DNA from: a virus
Strand: one strand, 5' to 3'
IMG/VR virus record: IMGVR_UViG_3300035126_000542
Location: 1-20,614 of that record
Length of the DNA stretch: 20,614 nt
Position numbers and translations under genes: made by a program. The notes under the pieces were generated by a model. That model worked only from the letters and a program-made list of their open reading frames with translations, was not told where the DNA came from and made no database searches. Of the stretch, positions 19,756 through 20,614 are shown in pieces (the first letter of the stretch is position 1; every line of letters starts with the position of its first letter).

Positions 19756-20614
19756 TTAGTACAACCTATCCGCAGGAGTGAAGGTGGCGTGAACTTGAAG
19801 TTCGGGACCCTTGTTGTCCTTGCTGGTATTCCGTGAGGTTTCCAGTTTTAGCCAATAGCCTCCCAAAGGCTTCGGGCCTCTTCCTCGCTCAGTATGAAAG
19901 CCCATGTAGCCTCCGTCCCATTCTTCCTTGTAAGTAGCCGTACGAAGTTGGTGAATAGGTTTTTGAATGAGGGTTTTGGTTGAGCGGTCATAGCGGTGAA
20001 TTATATTTTGGTGGTAGTACAATTCGTGGACATGGCCCATCCAAGTCAAGTCGTAGCCTTCGGTCGCAGCAAGGAGCCTTTGGTCTTGAATTACGCCCTT
20101 GGTTACGGGTCCTCCACCACCTGCCCCGTGATAATAATGCACTACGAAGTTGACTCCACGGATTGTATCGTGAAGCACTCGGATGTCAATGGTTCCACCA
20201 TATCCGCCAACTTGAACCGCTGACCCTGTGGCGTAGTTGAGGGTGCTGGCAAAGCGTTGCAGGAGGTCCGTTTCGCCATGTTTAATGATAGCCGTTTCGT
20301 GGTTGCCGTAGCCTATCAGCAAAATGTTTTTGGCGTAGGGGGCAAACCATTCCACCGAGGTGTCCACGATAGCGTCAAAGTATCGGTCGGTGTTGTGTTC
20401 GGGACGAATCAGGGACTTGTCAGCACGACGGTCATATTTCCCGCCCATGCAGCAGTAAGTGTCGCCATTGAGGATAATGGCAGCATTCCGCTTCACGGCT
20501 TCGTCCAAATGGTTTTTCAGCAAGCCTCTATCGCAATGGGGGTTGTCCCAATGCAGGTCGCTTATGAGTAAGAACTCCTGCCCTGATTGGCAGGTTACTT
20601 CGTGGATGTTTCGG
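19756..20614 (-). CDS. Calcineurin-like metallophosphoesterase, C-terminal part (cut by window edge)
   Basis: The frame is open from the right edge (first full codon at 20613) to the TAA at 19758-19756, giving 285 residues without the native start. The metal-binding motifs are all there: LLISDLHWDNPH (D-x-H), AAIILNGDTY (GD), IGYGNHE (GNHE) and WMGHVHELY (GHVH). These ligands hold two metal ions and cleave phosphomonoesters or diesters. No membrane or secretion signal is visible in this part. Phage enzymes of this fold may act on nucleic acid ends or nucleotides; the substrate here is unknown. It converges on the amidase operon. Confidence 0.85.
   Translation of the reverse strand, partial: RNIHEVTCQSGQEFLLISDLHWDNPHCDRGLLKNHLDEAVKRNAAIILNGDTYCCMGGKYDRRADKSLIRPEHNTDRYFDAIVDTSVEWFAPYAKNILLIGYGNHETAIIKHGETDLLQRFASTLNYATGSAVQVGGYGGTIDIRVLHDTIRGVNFVVHYYHGAGGGGPVTKGVIQDQRLLAATEGYDLTWMGHVHELYYHQNIIHRYDRSTKTLIQKPIHQLRTATYKEEWDGGYMGFHTERGRGPKPLGGYWLKLETSRNTSKDNKGPELQVHATFTPADRLY

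Overview
The window looks like part of the genome of a tailed double-stranded DNA phage that infects a Bacteroidota host. Phage identity rests on a terminase pair, a tape-measure N-terminus, tail proteins, an SSAP/SSB/primase/helicase replication block and a T7-type amidase. The Bacteroidota assignment is inferred from promoter-like boxes of the form TTG-N19/20-TAnnTTTG, from the near absence of Shine-Dalgarno sequences (starts are preceded by A/C-rich leaders instead), and from protein families typical of that phylum (BT4734/VirE-N primase, YwqK-type MORN repeats, a Bacteroidota-style collagen-bearing tail protein).

Layout: almost everything is on the minus strand and is read from high to low coordinates. 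From about 18.94 kb down to 16.6 kb lies an early operon: a YwqK-like MORN protein, a 39-aa membrane peptide, a Rad52-like annealing protein, two small unknowns, a winged-helix protein and an SSB-like protein. The genes from the annealing protein to the SSB-like protein are linked by four successive ATGA stop/start overlaps. A 62-aa protein follows, then a promoter and a leader with a terminator hairpin and a competing stem, then a 744-aa primase/VapE helicase. A roughly 195-bp gap with 9-bp iterons and a (CA)10 tract follows and is a candidate replication origin. Next come an SF2 helicase and a VRR-NUC nuclease.

A second promoter of the same type (12.07 kb) starts a run of small genes (an AT-rich unknown, a CxxC peptide, DUF551, a stand-alone DnaA domain-IV-like protein, a sigma-like protein, a membrane protein and two small unknowns) leading into small and large terminase. 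Directly after the large terminase come a 33-aa membrane peptide, a glycosyltransferase-like protein, a MycE-like methyltransferase and a GT2-like glycosyltransferase. Tail genes follow: a chaperone-like gene with a T9 slippery run and an open -1 frame, a gp10-like protein, two tail/baseplate proteins and the start of the tape-measure gene, which runs off the left edge. Portal, protease and major capsid genes are not seen and must lie outside the window.

At the right end a short plus-strand operon (85-aa unknown and amidase endolysin) starts from a promoter divergent to the early operon and converges on a metallophosphoesterase gene cut by the right edge.

The most interesting points are the probable -1 frameshift, the iteron array, the attenuator-like leader before the primase, the surface-chemistry gene cassette behind the large terminase, and the mirrored divergent promoters. 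All functions are read from sequence by eye; no database search was run.
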